From Dysidea avara (taxonomy: Eukaryota; Porifera; Demospongiae; Dictyoceratida; Dysideidae), in contig NC_089272.1 of NCBI RefSeq assembly GCF_963678975.1, positions 2,910,359-2,974,358 on the forward strand: DNA of 64,000 nucleotides, in the 5' to 3' direction. Below, piece by piece: positions 46,346 through 58,428 of this stretch; within the stretch, counting starts at the first letter, position 1, and every line of letters begins with the position of its first letter. Made by a program: the position numbers and the translations under genes. The notes under the pieces are model-generated. The model was not told the DNA's origin. It ran no database searches and saw only the letters and a program-made list of their open reading frames with translations.

Positions 46346-47031
46346 ATGATACAGGCCAAGGTGAAGTTGTGGTTTTAAATTTGTTATACGATTATTGTTA
46401 TGCTATAACTAAGTGGTATATGTTTTGAGTTGGTGACACAGTAAACAGAAAATTGTTGTGTAGCCCCACTAGTTTGAAAAAAAAAAGCAAATCATACTCA
46501 CTTTAAAGAAAGCAAAAGACCATAACCATTAATACTTTTGTAACAGTACATTTCAAACCAGTATTCTCCATGCACCACAAACGTTTAAAAAATTGGATTT
46601 GATTTGATTTAAGAATTACCCTCTGACAATCAGCAACTACTGTTCTTCCTTGCCAGAGCAACACACAAACACAGAGTGAGTAGCTAACTAACAAGTTAAC
46701 TCATGAATACAAAACAAATACATGAACACAAGTACTAAACAAGACACATTGATACAAATACAAAAACTTTAAGGCAAATTACAAAGATTATTTAACAAAT
46801 TACATGAAAACAAAAAAGAATGACTGTCATTATAGCAGCAATTATAGTTGGAATGATACAAACTTACCAGTACAAGTAACACACACAATGAACAAACCCC
46901 ATCAAGTTTCACCATCACAAGAGCTTAGGTGTAGAGCTGCAACCACAATTAAGTTAAATTCACAATGTTATTTTGTGCCAAGATTCTACGGTTGTAATTT
47001 TTGTTCAAAAACCTCAGATACTATAATGTCT
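46346..47031. other. Intergenic spacer
   Basis: A stretch at 46590-46690 resembles 35860-35945 and may be an element end. No gene recognised. Confidence 0.4.
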
Positions 47032-47163
47032 GCACAGTAAAAACAGACTAGTGAAGGTCACTACTAATTTCTGCCACAATACTCACTATTTTTGTGTAGT
47101 GACGTTCACTACATAGCAGTGAACATTATAGTAGTAACCTTCACTAGTTTGTTTTTACTGTGT
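47032..47163. mobile_element. Hairpin MITE
   Basis: About 130 bp with inverted ends CACAGTAAAAACA / CACAGTAAAAACAAACTAGTG and inner ACTAGTGAAGG arms; 130 bp downstream of the stop of GPCR gene 6. Confidence 0.7.
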
Positions 47164-47294
47164 GTTCACATAATATGATAGCAAAAGTACAAAATAATAA
47201 CATTACAGCTAACATGTATGCATTTCCAAAAATATTTTACACCGCTGCTAGTATAGCTATAAGGGCACGTTATAATATTTTAGCAATTACATGA

Positions 47295-50200
47295 TTAGGA
47301 TTTGCTCTTTGGTGTATGTCTTAAGAACAGTCCATGGTAAGGCTCCTTCAGTGATTCACTTAGACTATTATAATCATCACTACTTTCTGAAGCTGTGCCA
47401 TGGAAGTCACCGGCAGTCTTGTAACAACATTTACAGCACTGACAACAGTAGAATCTGAAATTATTCCACATTAGGGATCTCAGCCTTGGGTGGAACATGA
47501 AGAATATGATAAAATTGAAGAATCCCTGGCCACAATCTCCAATGGACTGCAAAAAATAAAACAATACTTAGTTTAACATTGCATACGTGGAATTAAAAAA
47601 GTTGGGGATACAATGTAAAGGATAAAGCATGGAGGGTTTTTCATGGGATAAATTTCACAATGTTTGTGAATTTTAAGCTATTCATAAACATTTCCCCCTC
47701 AAATATTTACTCAATCAACTTATGATGTTGTTTATTGAGTGCCAAGTCCTAGTGGAGAGCAATCACATCATCTAAAATTGTCAACGTTTATACTGTAGTA
47801 TACTACTTGGAAATGTTTATCTGCATGAACCCTCAGTTAAAGAACTGTAGAGGGCCAAAAACTGTATACGGGTATCGTGATCAACCACCACATTGTCTGA
47901 AAAAACATTGCCACAACATAACTATAGGCTACTATCTTATTGGTGAGTATAACGTTGAATTAATTGCAGGATCACAAATTATATTAAGTACTGCAAAAGT
48001 CTCCACTTCATATGAAGATAAAGTGCAAAAAATTTTATCTTGAAAATAAGGAAAGGAGTGATTCGTTTTGCCCTTGAAAATTTAGATGGTGTCAATTTGT
48101 GACTTGTATACTCTTGTACCAGGTACTAAGCACATGTAAAGAGAGAAGCAGACGAAACTAAGAATTGATATGAACAGCTTCTCACAACACTGACCATTAA
48201 TATCTGTAGCCAAATGTAATGATTACTCTCAGGATGATCATAGTATATGAATATGATGTCACCAATTATGTCCCAAACACGAAGAAATATGAACACCACT
48301 GGAACTAGTAGTAATTTCTGCTCTGACTTTATCACTGGTATAGGATGGTCTATCAGTGACAAGTACATCTGTTGTTCTTTTACCTGTACAGTAAACAATT
48401 AAGTAAAGTAAATTGTCTTTTCTACAAAGTAGACACATTAAAGTACAGTACTAGCTAACAGAAGTATGTATGCAGATTGCATAGAGAATGCAATTCAAAA
48501 TACTCTACCTATATGGGATATTCTAGTTCTCTAAAACAGACGTGTCAATTAGATTAAGAGTATAGTGTGGCATGCATAGTTCCTTATTCCTTCACCATCA
48601 CCTGCATGCCAAAACATTTAATGGGAAGGAACTGGTTGATGAAACATTTCTTTGCAAGGGCAAACCATGCAAGTAAGTTATGAGTATTGGAAAAATTCTA
48701 AAATCTGTACAATCAATATTAAAGAATAATAATCAGTAATGCTAGCAATTCAGTGGTTACTTACTGCCCATTCCATTAAAGATAGTCGTACTTATTTTAT
48801 TTGTAGGTAAATTCTAGCATAGAGTGTCAATCATGCAAAGCTCAGTTGAGCAAACTCCAAAAATGATAAGCATACATGTATAGATGTTGTTAACCATTTA
48901 GTTTTAGTAATTTCTTAAGAAAACTTTGATCATTTGGTATCTGTTAAGTATCCATGGTACTAGCTAAGAACATTTATTCATGTAAAAAAGATCAAATTTC
49001 TGTCATGGCTACAGGGTAAACTGCTAATGGGAATATTTTGAAATTTGGTGTATACATGGGCTAACCATCACAGCAGTGCCTTTTGATGTTTAGAAAAACA
49101 AACAAGTAGCAGCTACAGAGTTGCAAAACAAAAACTAAACAACTGCAAACCGCAGGTCAAGATATTCTAATAGAACAGTCACTGTGGGGTAAGAACGTTA
49201 GCAGAGTTTGAACCAGGGACTTCTGTACTGAACACCCAAATCCTAAATCACTGAGCTACTGCTATGACCACTGTTCACTTTGTTTTACAGATGAAATATT
49301 AGCTGAATGGTCTATCATTTCATAGATATAGATTGTTCTATCTACATTCTTTTACAAAAAATGTGTGCTCTATTAGAGCATTATAATATTACCAAAAGTC
49401 AAATAACACAATACAATCATAACTTCTGTCTTCAATAATCATCATTGAGTCTGTAGATAAGACCAAGCCTCACTATGCATGGCTGGCTATGGGTGCAAAA
49501 ACAAATGAGAAAGGGTGTTGCTTTCAATAGCCTGGGTGAAAGAAGTTGTGAAATCAAAGGTGGCAACAATAAAGTTAATATAATAGCTTGCTGTAAGTGT
49601 TTTCTCCCAGGTCCTTCCTGTGACCAGGCTGAAGGCAAAATCGTCAGGAAAAATGTCAGAGAACCACTTGTCTATCACAAGGCAAATTAATGCTCATATC
49701 TTTGGGAGAACTGAGATTTTTTCAGACTCCTTTTGCATTGGAGAACACGATGCTACCAAGGTTTTGTCTTTAGCATCTTCCCTCACAGTGAAAAAGGAGC
49801 TACAAAAATTTATGTGTTTTTTATGTTTTGCAACATTCTACCCAATGCATCTACAAAATTAGTCGTGCACTAAAATAATATTATTACGTGATTCGTGCAG
49901 ATCCGGTCACATATTTATTCAGGTCACCTGAACCACAAATTATGCCTGGATTGCATGTATTGATTACAATGGAAGCATAAACAGATCATTGCTATTATTT
50001 TGATGAAGTACAAGAAAGTAATGGAGCGAGTTTTTTTACAGCAGTGCTATTTGAGCATTGGGTATTCGATAAGGATATTTTAGTATACCATCATATGTAT
50101 GTTCTTTTAGAGTCTGCAGTACGTATACCTGGTATAATTATTGACAAATGAACGCTTGATTATTACATAATCACAACAATGTTGTTTGATAGATAGCTCA

Positions 50201-52805
50201 CCGGTAAGATATTTTTAGCTGGAGTGATATGATATCAAATAGGCAAAAATCATATCCACAAGCTTATGGGAACCATTGTCCTGAGTCACAGATTATGGGC
50301 AGTTATTATGTCGAGGTCACCTGATGGTTGATACACATAGTTATATCCACGATAGTGATGTTCTGAGTTACCAGTGTTGAACTGTAATTACTTATGATAA
50401 TAAAGCAACAAATCTGGTACTGCCTTTGCCATGCACTAAAGGGCCTGTGGTACCTACACATCCCAAATATCCAGCATAATTATGATAAATTCTGCACGAT
50501 AATTGATATACCGTAGATTTTGACTGTTAATGCATGTATATATAATATTTATAAAGCCTATAGCCAGTTATTTCTTGTACAAAAGTTCCAACCATGAGAT
50601 GTGGCTATACAAGAGAAGAAATGCTAGAGGTTTGTCAACTGTACGACGCTTGAAATTTTGGTATATGGTCAGCAAAACAGTATTCTGCACTATGGAATCT
50701 GCAGTAAGGAATCTTAGCATATTACACATGTAAATTGTATTATCTCAAGAGAGGTGGTTAATCCATGAACACTCACGACAAGGATTTTTTTAATAGGAGC
50801 ATGTGCTTAACAATACATGTTAATAATTATTTTTGGGAAGTTTTATTAAATGGATGCACCTAATAACCAGACTCTATAATATTACACAATACACATTACT
50901 AGATGCTAGGACATATGCAATACAACACTCCATTATTACTGTGATGTAGGGATGGATGGTATTGACATTTCTACTATACGATTATTGTCATGAGCCATTA
51001 CCATGATTATCACGACTATTGTCCACTTAACCACTGTAAGAAGAAACACTAAAACGTTCCTCGATTATCACAATTATTACATGATAATTGCTAATTTCGA
51101 TTATCACTATTATACGATGTTGATTATTGCCAACAAAACAATCATGATAACCGAATAATTTCCTACCCCTACTGTGATGAATATAAAAAGGAGGCTATGG
51201 TGCAAATCAAATAAAACGTCTCATCAAATTTCTAAAATGCACGCAGCATTGTCAATAATACAGCATTGTGAATTGAGAATGAGCCCTCTCATAAACATTA
51301 TACTAGCTAATAGAATTATATGAATTTGTACACAAAGATAAAATATAAATAGGCATGGTTGAGTGACTAATACTGTAACAAAGCCAAGCATGATGTACAA
51401 TAAAGTGAAAAGTCAGTAGTACCAGAAAATGTACAACATGTCAAATAGTACCTGAACAGTGAATGTGTTATTAGGGTAGACACGATCATGTGGTAAACCT
51501 CCATGCTATCTGAAATTGCCAAATTACATCTAGCTAACATGTACACCAGAGGAGGTACGACACAAAATAAGCACATTGTAAAGAACTCATATTAATTGCA
51601 TATTCAGAACTTTTAAATCACAAAAAGTATCATCTTGATGGACTTTGAAGGATTGTGAGGTTCCCTGGACACTCTGTATTTCATTATCAGCAGTACTATA
51701 TTCCCCGGTGGCTGCTTGTCCTCCATTTCGTACATCAAGTTATTTATCACATGACGAAGCCTCCAATAGATCGTATGTATTGAAATCAAACCAAATGGGA
51801 TTGATGACAACATTGAATTTAGCACAAGAATAGCTTTAGAATGGTACATAGTTTTAAGCAGTACCTAAAATAGATTCTCTGTATAAACCCTATGGAGTAT
51901 GTGAGCCATGTTGTACCTCCTCTGTACGTGCATTGAAGTTTTCTTGTCAACAGAATAACAAGGAACCAGTTGCAGGCTCACAGCATTACAAATTCCTTAG
52001 CGCTTTTCACTTCCTGCACAAAAAATTCCCTCTTGATTTTATAATTTAAGGACATACCCACCAAAGTATTGTATATGTAGCTGGACTTTTTTGATAGGAA
52101 AATAGTTGCCATATAAATTGGGTGAGTGTTCGATTTTTACAAATCGTGATACATGCTACAGTATGGGTATTCACACAGACATACCTGTTCATTGATATGG
52201 ATGTGAATAATGAAGTACAATGGAACTAGTATCAATATCCCCAGCCATATCCATATGTCATAGGTCATAAAGGTAACTATAGCATCCACATCATCTCTAA
52301 ATGAACACCATCCAGCCCCAGCCAGCACATTATGAGGATACCCTAACCAGTCATCAAGTAACAACCATAGTGTCACGTACAGGGGGAGTGCATAGCACAA
52401 AACATATAACGCTCTGCCTAGCTTTCTTGTCACATCACCATTACGTGATACTATCCTATAATACAAGTACACAGCTAGTCCCAGTGTCCACAATACCGAT
52501 CCTATGGTACCATACACTGCAATGAATGCTTGTGCCTTACACACAGTAAGATAAGCTGATTCAGACTCATTGCTATTATCCTCCAGATGTTCATGATAAG
52601 GTAGAGCCAACCCAACCAAGTTAGCAGTGGAGTACATGATATCCATTAGTGATATGTGTACTAGTAGCTCACGTGCTTTACTACGAATATTCTTCACCAA
52701 CACGTAGGTTAAGATAATAGCCAGTGATCCCAATATCGATAATATGCATATACCACCGGACACCAACTGGATCCATAGCGGAACATCTTTTTCGCCACCG
52801 ATCAT
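47295..52805 (-). CDS. GPR157/cAMP-receptor-like GPCR gene 6 (complete)
   Basis: Exon 1 52185-52805 (MIGGEKDVPLWIQ; an in-frame upstream ATG at 52871 would add 22 residues), exon 2 48195-48383 (VKEQQMYLSLIDHP, KLLLVPVVFIFLRVWDII), exon 3 47295-47546 (SIGDCGQGFFNFIIFF, Cys-rich stretch CCQCCKCC, tail SLKEPYHGLFLRHTPK). Donors GTATGT and GTCAGT; introns 3.8 and 0.65 kb, phase 0. About 353 aa from the inner start. The SLKEPY tail is shared with gene 3. The extracellular segment HLEDNSNES after TM2 is also nearly identical to gene 3. No lesion seen. Confidence 0.85.
48950..49285 (-). mobile_element. tRNA-derived SINE
   Basis: On the minus strand a tRNA-like head runs from about 49275 to 49200: A box TAGCTCAGTGAT and B box GGTTCAAACTC at the normal tRNA spacing, then the GACTGTTCTATTAGAATATC motif and a body that matches 26330-26560. 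It is not a functional tRNA: the anticodon arm does not fold convincingly. In intron 1 of GPCR gene 6. Confidence 0.65.
49286..50574. other. Intron 1 of GPCR gene 6, middle part
   Basis: A segment at 49362-49470 matches 27735-27830, keeping the same order after the SINE at both loci. No exon recognised. Confidence 0.45.
50575..50880. repeat. Dispersed repeat shared with 62.1 kb
   Basis: Blocks TATACAAGAGAAGAAAT, GAGGTTTG, and the right end ACCAGACTCTA match 62060-62400 in the same order. At 62 kb an inverted mate of the right end is present, suggesting a DNA element; here the left end is not clear. Confidence 0.55.
50947..51171. mobile_element. hAT-type MITE with TAGGG ends
   Basis: 225 bp with short inverted ends TAGGG(A/G)T, rich in CGATTAT/ATAATCG units, and a perfect 8-bp duplication CTGTGATG at 50939-50946 and 51172-51179. 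In intron 1 of GPCR gene 6. Confidence 0.75.
51180..52184. other. Intron 1 of GPCR gene 6, right part
   Basis: No exon or bounded element recognised. Confidence 0.4.
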
Positions 52806-52871
52806 GTCACAGATATTCTTTGAATCCTTGCGGTACAAGTGTACCTTATGTTTCTTGTTACTATTGCACAT

Positions 52872-54773
52872 GCAATTGTACGCATGCGCATATCAATGTT
52901 GCTGCACGGTACTGTAGCGTAGTGAATTAACTCTTTGTAGAATTCAAATGTTTAATGTACAGAAATTGATGAACAGCTAGCTATATACATGAAAAGCTAA
53001 ATAGATGAATTTCTAAAAGTGTTTTGCAGTAATCAGTATGCTTTTATAAGATAACCACATACTGCACTGCATGTACATTATTTTATTATCATTAAAAGAT
53101 CTAGACATCTTCCACTTTCCTCCCATGGTTCAAGTAGTAGATCATTTTGTAAGAGTCTGGCATCTCAGTGCTAAACTATCAATCCTCCTCATGGTATACA
53201 ATCAGAGTATAAGCAGCAAATAGAGCTTAACTCTTGTATAAACATGTCTATACATATGAAACAACAAACGAGGCCCTATATATATAGTACAGAATCCTGT
53301 AGGATATCACTGAAAACACTACAGCTTGGGGGTGGAGGTGCATCCTTCACACACAACACTCTAGCCGTGTACGTCCATTCAGGAATGATGTGATCCAGTT
53401 AGTATGTCACCTCTGATTCCTAAATAAACTAACAGAGGGACACTTCATCAAAAGCCTAACTGAAATTAAACCTGCAAGTCTATTCCATTTAAATTGTATG
53501 TGAGATCAGTAATGGATTGTTTGCAATAGACAGCATTTCCTAAATGACAAATTGCATGTCTTATGCATGATTCTATTTGTGATCTGTTCCATGCATGACC
53601 TAACCATGCACATAGAGGCACAGCCACTGGTCAATAATTTGATGGATCCTTTATTTGATTTTGGTTTTAGAACAATGGACAGATTAATGTTTTTTTCCAC
53701 TCCCTACATTTGTGTATAACAAGGGAGAACAAAGCTAAAATTCTCATTAGTTTGGTGGGGATGCGGTCAACACCTGAAGACTTGGTATAGGGTCAAGATC
53801 ACTAAGTAATTTGGCAGTGCCAAATATTTCAAATTCAACAAGTGAAATATCGTGATGAGTTATAGGGCATCCTTATGCAGACTAACACCATGCAAGCTGC
53901 AGTTATCTGCATGTTTGTAATGATTCTATATATACATGTGAAAACATTTTCTTCTTGCCATTTTGATATGGATCACATTTATAGTATTAAACATTTATTT
54001 CAGTCCTTAATGCTCTTCAGCATTCCATTAATTTTTGAATAGTCTTTTTAAAGTTTCTTGAAATGTAACCAATCAGCATGCAAATGACTTTATAGTTGCA
54101 GCATCATTGTCATCTCACTGTTTGATGTGTCTGTTAATCCATGCATATATGGCCGATGGTTATTATTATTTGTCCAGTTTCTAAGACACACCCATAAAGT
54201 TCCACACAATTCAACAGAAAATTTCAGTTAACAAATGTAGAATAAATTTTAGGAATCCAGAGAACACCTTAATTAGCTTACATAGCTATTTCTATCAAAA
54301 GGCATATATAGCTAGCTAGTTGGCCAAAAACGTTATGAAGTGAAAATGTCAAATACACATCTATTGAACCAGCTAGGTATACAGGGATCACATGCATGAC
54401 AGCCATTATGTATGCTAGCACTACTGTACTACTCATGTGTTGATATTCAAGAGATATGTCTATAGCTGACCCTGTTGAACACTTGTATAGAAGTAACTGA
54501 GGATGGCACTAGTCCATCTCACATGGTTTACCAACATTTCATTTATTTGCATAAATCAATTTTCCTTTCTATACATATACACAAAGTCGTATATAACAAT
54601 GTCCCACACTCTTCAATCCCTACCACAAGAAGGGAGTACAGGGTAAATACACACACATTCATGTAATACAATCATATAGCTGCAGGTAAGTAATAAAAAT
54701 TACACTCCAAGTTGGATAAAAAAATGAATAAAAATATTTTACCAGTCAAGCTAGCCAATAGAAGTCTATACAG
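52872..54773. other. Intergenic spacer between GPCR genes 6 and 7
   Basis: No TRAF-like partner lies upstream of gene 6, unlike genes 1 and 2. No gene or bounded element recognised. Confidence 0.45.
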
Positions 54774-57700
54774 TCAGTGTTTACGTGGTGTGTGTTGGTT
54801 AAAATGTAATGGAGTACTATCACCAGTAGATGGTGCTGGTTCATCATCTCCACTCTCGCTGTATTCCATGTCATCATCAGTGTTGTGTCTCTTACACGGC
54901 CAATGACAACATCGTATAATCAGTGTTCTAAGTCTCGGTTGAAATAAGAAAAAGATGACAAAGTTAAAGAATCCCTGACCACTGTCACCAATTGCCTATA
55001 CGATTAGAAAACATACAATTAAAACATGCTCTCAATAGACATAGCGTGTTAAGCAGCCAAGAAAGACACCAGTGTAGCAAAAGATTTTCACATTCACAGA
55101 ATAAAGAACATGCATTAGTGATTCATTAAAAAGACAGTGCTTTCCACATCTATAGGACAATACACTGATGGGACCGAGTTAAATTGGTGCGTGGATAGTA
55201 TAGCATAAACATTTTGTAAAATGGAGTAACAGCTACAAAGTCATACTAATGCAAAAATCAAACATGCAAACAAGAGATATTCTAAAATTGTGTAACCACT
55301 TTGCTATTCCTGTAGGAAAGAAAACAAGAGTCAGATACTGTATTGTAACTAAGAAGTGATTCTGTACCAAACCAACCAAGTTGTGCAGTGTCCCCCTTTC
55401 CTCCCAAAAAGCCAGGGTGAAAAGCTTTGAAATTGTCTACCACCTTTGATTCCACTTTTCACTCAGAGGAGGGACTCACACACTACAGCTTAGTTGGTTT
55501 TGGTATAGACGAATGATAAATAAGGTGCTAAAGATCTACACAATATTATTTAAAATTCATTTACCGTTAACATTTTCAGCCACAAATATTTCTCCTCTAC
55601 ATCATCAACATGATTGTACATAAATAACATGTTATCAATGACATCCCATATACGTAGGAATATAAACAACAATGGAATGAGTAACAACTTGCGTTCTGCT
55701 TTTGCTATCATTGACAAGTTGTTAGACAACATGGTAGGGTAGTGTGGACCATCCTTCAACTGCAAAAACATTATATGTACGTAAACATGTAATCAATATG
55801 GTGGAACCTCACTTAGTGACCACCTCTATAATAAAACTACCTCTTAAATAGGGCTGAGCAATAGTATCGATAGTGTGATATATCGCGATAATAAATCACT
55901 ATCGTTATCGCGATAGTAGGGATATCACTATCGTGTTAGTTATGATAAGCTCAGATCTGCATTAAAATGGTATTAACAACCCTTCTATACTGTTTTACAG
56001 TTGGTATTACCAGCTTTCTTACAAAGGAGTGGCCTATAAAACTTTACCAAAAGTCCATATTCATCGTCCACCCACACAGTTAATTAAAAAATGTCCTGTG
56101 CATGCACTATATGACTACAAATCATAGCTATACAACTAAGACTTTAAGAGCAAAGTGTTTCATAAACTATCGGGATAGTATTCACTATCACGATATTTAA
56201 TGAGTAACTATTGTGATAGCAAAATTTTTACTATCGCTCAGCACTACTCTTAAATAAAATCATGCTCAAGGACGTGTCTAAACTAGTCAGGACTGGCACT
56301 ATAGTAACGTTAACCATGTCAACATAGGTGTTCTTCATGACCCCATTACTAAGACTACCTAATTATAGTGACCATAAATATTTTGAGGGGGGAATTTTCA
56401 CTGATTTCACGGTTTTGGGGGTTACCAGTGAAAATTTTATCCTAGAGCTCCATAGAGTCTAATACATTTTGGGATGTTTGCAAATCTGCAAAAAATTCAT
56501 TTTTAGCAACATTGTTCAACCTCGAAAAATTTAGGCTATATGGTAAGTCCCAAACATATTTCATGACTTCACTGATAAGACCACCTCAATACAGTGGCCA
56601 TGTAAAGTAGGTCCCAAACATAGCTAAGGTGTACTTCATGACCTCATTAATAAGACCACCTCATTATAGTGGCCATGTCAAGTAGGTCCCAAACATAGCT
56701 AAGGTGTACTTCATGACCTCATTAATTGTGGTAGATAGTTCTAAGTACAACCCAAGGGTTTCGAAGTGATTCAGTAATGGACGATCGATCTGCACGCGAA
56801 GGAGACAGATTACTTCAACTGCATATGTTCACACTAAAACAAAGCCATGCACTAATTAGAATACAAGCACGTGATACAGTATAGCACAAAGTCTACATTA
56901 CATAATAGTTATATTAATAGTATCACTGTTACTAGTTTATGACATTAATAAGACCACCTCATTATAGTGGCCAGGTCCCAAACATAGCTAAGGTGTACTT
57001 CATGACCTCATTACTAAGACCCATAAATGGTGGAGATGGGGGGAGGTTAGGAGGGTCATGGCCCCCCACACTTTATGGGACACTGTTTGCAAGAAAAGAT
57101 CGAGATACTCTAATAGAACAGTCAGGATCTGGATACTCTAATAGAGCAGTCACAGTATTCAGAGAAGCAGTGTAGCAAGCTACTTAGCTACGTATGCGTA
57201 GTTGTAAATGATATAATCGGTGGAGAGCATCTATTGTCAGCAGGCAGTAACCTTTTTTTTGGGTCTTCACCTTACAGCTGACCTGGCCCCCTCACTCTTT
57301 GACCTGCTCCACTGCCCCTGATAAGACCACCTCATTAGATACCAAGCTACTGTAGTTTACCATATAACACAATTCTGTTAATGCTGTGTGAAGGCTCCTT
57401 TAGTGAAGTTCAGAACAGACCCATATCAATCTTTGTAAAAAATACATTTAACCATGGCATACAGCACAGGAAAATACGCATACAACAAAATATACACCAC
57501 GTCCTCACCTCATATTTGACATGAACATGTATAACCAGATACAATGGTACTAGTGTTAGTATACCCAACCACATCCAAATGTCATAAGTCATTAATAGTA
57601 CCAGGATATTAATCTCATCTTTTACTGAACACCATCCAGCCCCTTGTAATACATTATGAGGGTAGCCCAACCAATCCTCCATTAGTAACCAAACTGACAC

Positions 57701-58117
57701 ATACAGGGGGAGTGTGTAGCACACGACATATAGCATTCTCACTAGCCTCACTGATATACGCGATACTATCCTATAATACAAGTACACAGCCAGTCCCAGT
57801 GTCCACAATACTGATCCTATAGTACCATATACTGCAATGAATGCTTGTGCCTTACACAAATGACTGTATACATTGCTGGTATTGTGTTGATTGAACACTT
57901 TATGATAAGGTAGAGCCAACCCAACCAAGTTAGCAGTGGAGTACATGATATCCATCAGTGATATGTGTACTAGTAGCTCACGTGCTTTACTACGAATATC
58001 CTTCACCAACACGTAGGTTACAATAATAGCCAGTGATCCCAGTATCGATAATATGCATATAACCACGGACACCAACTGGATCCAGAAGTATTCACTGTCG
58101 TGGTCTTCGTACAACAT
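54774..58117 (-). CDS. GPR157/cAMP-receptor-like GPCR gene 7 (complete)
   Basis: Exon 1 57509-58117 (ATG at 58117, MLYEDHDSEYFWIQ; further upstream the frame has no ATG), exon 2 55565-55759 (LKDGPHYPTMLSNN, KLLLIPLLFIFLRIWDVI), exon 3 54774-54995 (AIGDSGQGFFNFVIFF, RCCHWPCKR, acidic tail DDDMEYSESGDDEPAP). Donors GTGAGG and GTAAAT; introns 1.7 and 0.57 kb, phase 0. About 341 aa. The second intracellular loop is shorter than in the others (YYRIVSRISVRLVR lacks the DxxVTKW segment). Its start is 311 bp from the divergent gene at 58429. No lesion seen. Confidence 0.85.
55849..56246. mobile_element. hAT-type MITE, GGGCTGAGCGATA family, copy 1
   Basis: 398 bp with inverted ends TAG(G/T)GCTGAGC(A/G)ATAGTA and an exact 8-bp duplication CTCTTAAA at 55841-55848 and 56247-56254. 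Interior rich in TATCG(C/T)GATA palindromes. In intron 1 of GPCR gene 7. Confidence 0.85.
56315..57020. repeat. 75-bp tandem repeat array, interrupted
   Basis: Units start GTCCCAAACATAGCTAAGG; two nearly identical units begin at 56611 and 56686, with diverged units from about 56320 and a last one near 56968. About 210 bp of unrelated sequence (about 56728-56937) interrupts the array. Single relatives lie at 9480-9560 and 11400-11510. In intron 1 of GPCR gene 7. Confidence 0.65.
57022..57320 (-). mobile_element. GGGGCGGATCCAG-family MITE, diverged copy at 57.2 kb
   Basis: Reverse-oriented copy ending GCCCCTG at 57320, with two TACTCTAATAGA(A/G)CAGTCA motifs near 57105 and 57135 and the 'gtagcaagcta' block. 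It sits between tandem-array units (TAAGACC on both sides), suggesting insertion into the array. Confidence 0.6.
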
Positions 58118-58428
58118 GATGAGTGTATCAAGCAGAAAATGAAACAACTTTTGTTTACGCAGCAGCTTCCTTCTTCAGGGCGCTTATTATTAATTCTACT
58201 CTATCTTAAGCGCACCGTGCTTAAGCCGTACTTCAAATTGCCTTAACATTGAGATCACATTCCAGGCTGGAGGATAATGCACTTCACTACTTTTCACACG
58301 AAGAAAGCAAGATACTATTGCTGAATTGTTAGGGTCAAGTCACGTGAGCTATAGCAAAGTAGGCGCCACAATTAGGGCGGTATTTGTAGGCGCGGGCGCC
58401 AAGTAGTTGAGCAACCAATTTTTCTAAA
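58118..58428. promoter_or_regulatory. Divergent promoter region between GPCR 7 and the WDR76-like gene
   Basis: 311 bp between the two ATGs, with GC-richer sequence (GGCGCGGGCGCC at about 58391) just before the plus-strand start. Shared promoter is inferred from spacing. Confidence 0.45.

Noticed and set aside
49200-49280. Functional tRNA gene on the minus strand
   Set aside because: A and B boxes are present but the arms do not fold well and the sequence continues into a dispersed repeat; called a SINE.
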